Positions 61,118 to 64,000 of a stretch of 64,000 nt of DNA are shown here, piece after piece. Each line of letters starts with the position of its first letter. Position 1 is the stretch's first letter. The notes below the pieces were generated by a model. That model had not been told where the DNA came from, ran no database searches, and saw nothing but the letters and a program-made list of their open reading frames with translations. Made by a program: the position numbers and the translations under genes. This stretch comes from Nocardioides ungokensis (GTDB lineage Bacteria; Actinomycetota; Actinomycetes; Propionibacteriales; Nocardioidaceae), in NCBI RefSeq assembly GCF_013466985.1, contig NZ_CP059164.1, positions 744,001 through 808,000 of the forward strand, in the 5' to 3' direction.

Positions 61118-64000
61118 TCAGGAGCCGGCAGGACCGTCCGTGGAGCGTCCCGTTCCGGAGTACGACGCCTGGTAGGCCAGCAGCGCCGTCCGGCCCTGCG
61201 CCAGGGCGCGCTCGAGCCGGTCGACGAGGTCTGGGACGTCGGCCGTGGCGCCGTCATCGAGCGCCACCTCGATCTGCTGGGCGACCCGTCCCGCCTCGGT
61301 GACGCCCAGGTTGAGGGCACCGCCGGCCAGCTTGTGGGACACCTGCCGGAGGCTCTCGGTGTCGCCGCTGCGGCACCCCTCCCGGATCGTGTCCATCGTG
61401 GCGGGCGTGTTGGCGACGAAGCGACCGATGGCCCGGTCGAGGTACGTCGTGTCCCCGGGGTCGAGGTCTCGCAGCTCGTCGAGGCGCCGGGTGTCGAGGC
61501 CATCGACGGGACGAGACCTGGCCGTCGCAGAGGTCTCCGGAGTCCCGTTGGCGTCCGCGGTGCCCTGGCCGCCGGTGTGCCTGTCGCCGGGAGAGCCCGC
61601 GACCCAGCGGCTCAGGGCCTGGCCCAGTGCGGTGGGATCCACGGGCTTGGTCAGGAAGTCGTCCATCCCGGCTGCCAGGCAGCGCTCCCGCTCGCCCTCG
61701 ACCGCGGCGGCGGTCATCGCGATCACCGGGATCCGCCCCGTCGACTCGCGTGCCCGGATCTCCCGCGTCGCGGTGTAGCCGTCCATCCGGGGCATCTGCA
61801 CGTCCATCAGCACCGCGTCGAAGTCGCCGCCGGCGATCGCCTCGAGGGCGTCGACCCCGTCGTCGGCGGTCCGCGCCTCGTAGCCCAGCGACTCGAGCAT
61901 GCCCGTGGCGACCATCTGGTTGACCGGGTTGTCCTCGACCACGAGGATCCGGTGCCGCTCGCTCGCGACGTGGTCGGTCCGGGCGCTGCCGGCCGGGCTC
62001 GGGACGACGCCGGCGAGGTGCCGGAGCAGCGCGTCGCGCAAGGTGCTCGCCGGCACCGGCTTCGCGAGCAGGTCGGCGACCCGGGCGGCGTGCACCCGGT
62101 CGGGGTCGGGCACGGACCGCGAGGTGAGCATGATGAGCACGACGTCGTCGTACGCCGGGTCGCGGCGCAGGTCCTCGGCCAGGTCGAGGCCGTCGCGCCG
62201 GGGCATCATCAGGTCGAGCAGCACCGCCTCGAAGGGGTCGCCGGCGGCAGCCGCCTCGGTCAGCGCCGCCAGGGCGTCGTCCACACCCGACACGCTGGCC
62301 GACCGGACGTTCCACCCGCACAGCTGCTCCTCGAGGATCAGCCGGTTGTGCTCGTTGTCGTCGACGACCAGCACCCGTCGGTCGCCCAACCGGCCGCGCG
62401 CGTGCTCGTCCTCCTTGTCGACCCGGGACCCCGAGGGCGCCTCGAAGCGGGCGGTGAACCAGAAGATGCTGCCGCCCGCCGGGTTGGGCTCGAGCCCGAT
62501 CTCCCCGCCGAGCGCCTCGACGATCTCGCGGGAGATGGCGAGCCCCAGGCCGGTCCCCCCGTACATCCGGGTGGTCGAGGCGTCCGCCTGGGTGAAGGGG
62601 TCGAAGAGCCCCGCGACGTCGGTCTCGCGGACGCCCACACCGGTGTCGGAGACCTCGACCCGCAGCAGCGCCCGCCCGTCCGGCTCGACCTCCGCGGTGG
62701 CTCGCACGATCACCTCGCCGCGCTCGGTGAACTTCACCGCGTTGGAGCCGAGGTTGGTGAGGACCTGGGCCAACCGGGTGGGGTCGCCGCGCACCACCTC
62801 GGGCACGTCGGGGTGGCAGGAGACCAGCAGCTCGAGGCCCTTGGCCCGGGCGGTCTCGGCCAGCAGGCTCAGCACCTGGTCGAAGACCGGCCGGATCTCG
62901 AAGTCGAGCCGCTCCAGCTGCAGCTTGCCCGCCTCGATCTTGGAGAAGTCGAGGACGTCGTTGATGACGCCGAGCAGCGCACGGCTGGCGACCTGGACCC
63001 CGGACGCGAGCCGCACCTGGTCGGGGTCGAGGCGGGTGCGCAGCAGCAGGTCGTTGAGGCCGATGACGCCGTTGAGGGGGGTGCGGATCTCGTGGCTCAT
63101 GGTGGCCAGGAACTCGGACTTCTGGCGGGATGCCTCCATCGCCGCGTCCCGGGCGGTGGCCAGCGTCCGCTCGGCCCGCTCGCGCTCCGCGACGCGGCCG
63201 AGCTGGACGGCCACCTGCTCGACCATGGCCGTGATCATCTGGTGGCGGTAGAGCGGCGGGTCCGATGCGATGGTGACGACGGCACACACCTCGTCGGCGT
63301 CCGAGACGCAGAACGCGATCGTCAGCATGGCGTCGTCCCAGACCGAGCGCCGCTCGCGGAAGGCCCGGTTGGCCAGGTCGAGCTCGGCCCGGGACACCTC
63401 CGGATCGGCGGCGTCGGACTCCCGGTCCTCGTCATGGATGTAGAGCGGTACGACGCCGTGCCCGTCGGCGGCGGGGACGAACGCGCGGCCGCGCCGCCAG
63501 TCGTCGTGCAGCAGCACGAGGGACTTGGCCTGGCTGAGCACGTCCTCGAGCGTCCGCGCCTCGTTCGCGGCGGTGGCCACGGCCTGCATCAGCGCGTTCT
63601 GCGAGACCGAGTCCTCCAGCGCCATCTCGGCGAGCTTGGTCTCGGTGACGTCCTGGTGGGTGCCGGACATGCGGACGACACGGCCGGCGGCGTCGCGGTG
63701 GGACTCGCCGCGTCCGCGGGTCCACACCCATCCGTCGTTCGCGTCCTGGACCCGCGCGACGAAGACGAAGTGCGAGGCGTCGCGCAGGGCGGTCCGCACG
63801 GCCTCGTCCACCGTGGCCCGGTCGTCGGGGTGCACGATGCCGAGGAAGTCGGCGTAGGTGGCGGGGAAGGAGTCCGGGTCGAGCCCGTAGAGGGCGTAGA
63901 GCCCCTCGGAGCCGGTGATCTCGTCGCGCTCGACGTCCCACTCCCAGCTGCCGATCCGGGCGATCCGCTGGGCCTCGGCGAGCCGGCGCTGGCTGGCGGT
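61118..64000 (-). CDS. Hybrid sensor histidine kinase/response regulator with HPt, 5' end outside window
   Basis: Multi-step phosphorelay sensor. Visible order: PAS domain at the right edge (RIARIGSWEWDVERDEITGS), PAC (GTHQDVTETKLAEMAL), a GAF-like region, HisKA with SEFLATMSHEIRTPLNGVIG (phosphorylated His), HATPase (LTNLGSNAVKFTERGEV, DTGVGVRETDV, GGTGLGLAISREIVEALGG), first receiver (VLVVDDNEHNRLILEE, AVLLDLMMPRRDGLDL), second receiver (ILVVEDNPVNQMVATGML, AVLMDVQMPRMDGYTA) and an HPt domain with RQVSHKLAGGALNLG. All phosphoacceptors are present. The N terminus continues past base 64000. The input signal is unknown. Confidence 0.93.
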   Translation of the reverse strand, partial: TASQRRLAEAQRIARIGSWEWDVERDEITGSEGLYALYGLDPDSFPATYADFLGIVHPDDRATVDEAVRTALRDASHFVFVARVQDANDGWVWTRGRGESHRDAAGRVVRMSGTHQDVTETKLAEMALEDSVSQNALMQAVATAANEARTLEDVLSQAKSLVLLHDDWRRGRAFVPAADGHGVVPLYIHDEDRESDAADPEVSRAELDLANRAFRERRSVWDDAMLTIAFCVSDADEVCAVVTIASDPPLYRHQMITAMVEQVAVQLGRVAERERAERTLATARDAAMEASRQKSEFLATMSHEIRTPLNGVIGLNDLLLRTRLDPDQVRLASGVQVASRALLGVINDVLDFSKIEAGKLQLERLDFEIRPVFDQVLSLLAETARAKGLELLVSCHPDVPEVVRGDPTRLAQVLTNLGSNAVKFTERGEVIVRATAEVEPDGRALLRVEVSDTGVGVRETDVAGLFDPFTQADASTTRMYGGTGLGLAISREIVEALGGEIGLEPNPAGGSIFWFTARFEAPSGSRVDKEDEHARGRLGDRRVLVVDDNEHNRLILEEQLCGWNVRSASVSGVDDALAALTEAAAAGDPFEAVLLDLMMPRRDGLDLAEDLRRDPAYDDVVLIMLTSRSVPDPDRVHAARVADLLAKPVPASTLRDALLRHLAGVVPSPAGSARTDHVASERHRILVVEDNPVNQMVATGMLESLGYEARTADDGVDALEAIAGGDFDAVLMDVQMPRMDGYTATREIRARESTGRIPVIAMTAAAVEGERERCLAAGMDDFLTKPVDPTALGQALSRWVAGSPGDRHTGGQGTADANGTPETSATARSRPVDGLDTRRLDELRDLDPGDTTYLDRAIGRFVANTPATMDTIREGCRSGDTESLRQVSHKLAGGALNLGVTEAGRVAQQIEVALDDGATADVPDLVDRLERALAQGRTALLAYQASYSGTGRSTDGPAGS

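Overview
The window is high-GC DNA from an actinobacterium, most probably a Nocardioides-like member of the Nocardioidaceae. This is inferred from pervasive G/C-ending codons, many GTG starts with 4-bp ATGA/GTGA stop-start overlaps, actinobacterial families (SepX/GlpR, RpfB, DUF3263, DUF3099, DUF2277) and gene orders shared with Streptomyces and Mycobacterium. It looks like ordinary chromosome. I see no phage, plasmid, transposase or CRISPR array.

Layout. 1-7 kb: a GH13 glucosidase (cut by the left edge), a thioesterase-like protein coupled to a photolyase, a DtxR/IdeR metal regulator, a sirtuin coupled to DUF2277, and a saccharopine-dehydrogenase-like enoyl reductase. 7-13 kb: tRNA-Arg, an acidic secreted protein, argS, an LCP ligase, mscL, a SAF protein and an FmdB zinc ribbon. 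13-24 kb: penicillin acylase, then the syntenic block 5-FTHF cyclo-ligase, UTP-glucose uridylyltransferase, glp, moaC, mogA, rimJ, with a secreted sulfatase before sepX. 24-29 kb: tRNA-Ala with a tandem array of broken tRNA copies, and accessory enzymes. 29-38.7 kb: the envelope and ribosome block pmt, rsmI, hydrolase, tatD, rpfB, ksgA, ispE, ABC-F. 38.7-43.5 kb: a MarR regulator divergent from a methyltransferase/VOC pair, DUF4442, miaB and a HAD phosphatase. 43.5-50.5 kb: secreted proteins, including a 1,321-residue BNR-repeat protein, and the abutting remnants of two genes. 50.5-58 kb: a five-gene leftward operon (flippase-like membrane protein, GT4, LmbE deacetylase, MGDG-synthase-like transferase, polysaccharide deacetylase), divergent from two coupled beta-propeller lipoproteins. 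58-64 kb: a MEDS/HATPase sensor, an aldo/keto reductase, small membrane proteins and a hybrid histidine kinase cut by the right edge.

Many well-conserved genes carry single-base frameshifts, mostly one-base deletions in G/C runs. Adding or removing the base restores a family-length protein each time, so sequencing error is more likely than decay. Genes repairable by one or two changes are listed as CDS with the position of the break. Heavily damaged genes and true fragments are listed as pseudogenes.

For novelty, the best candidates are the surface-glycan operon with its propeller lipoproteins, the 191-bp tandem tRNA-remnant array, and the REP-like element translated inside the ABC-F gene.
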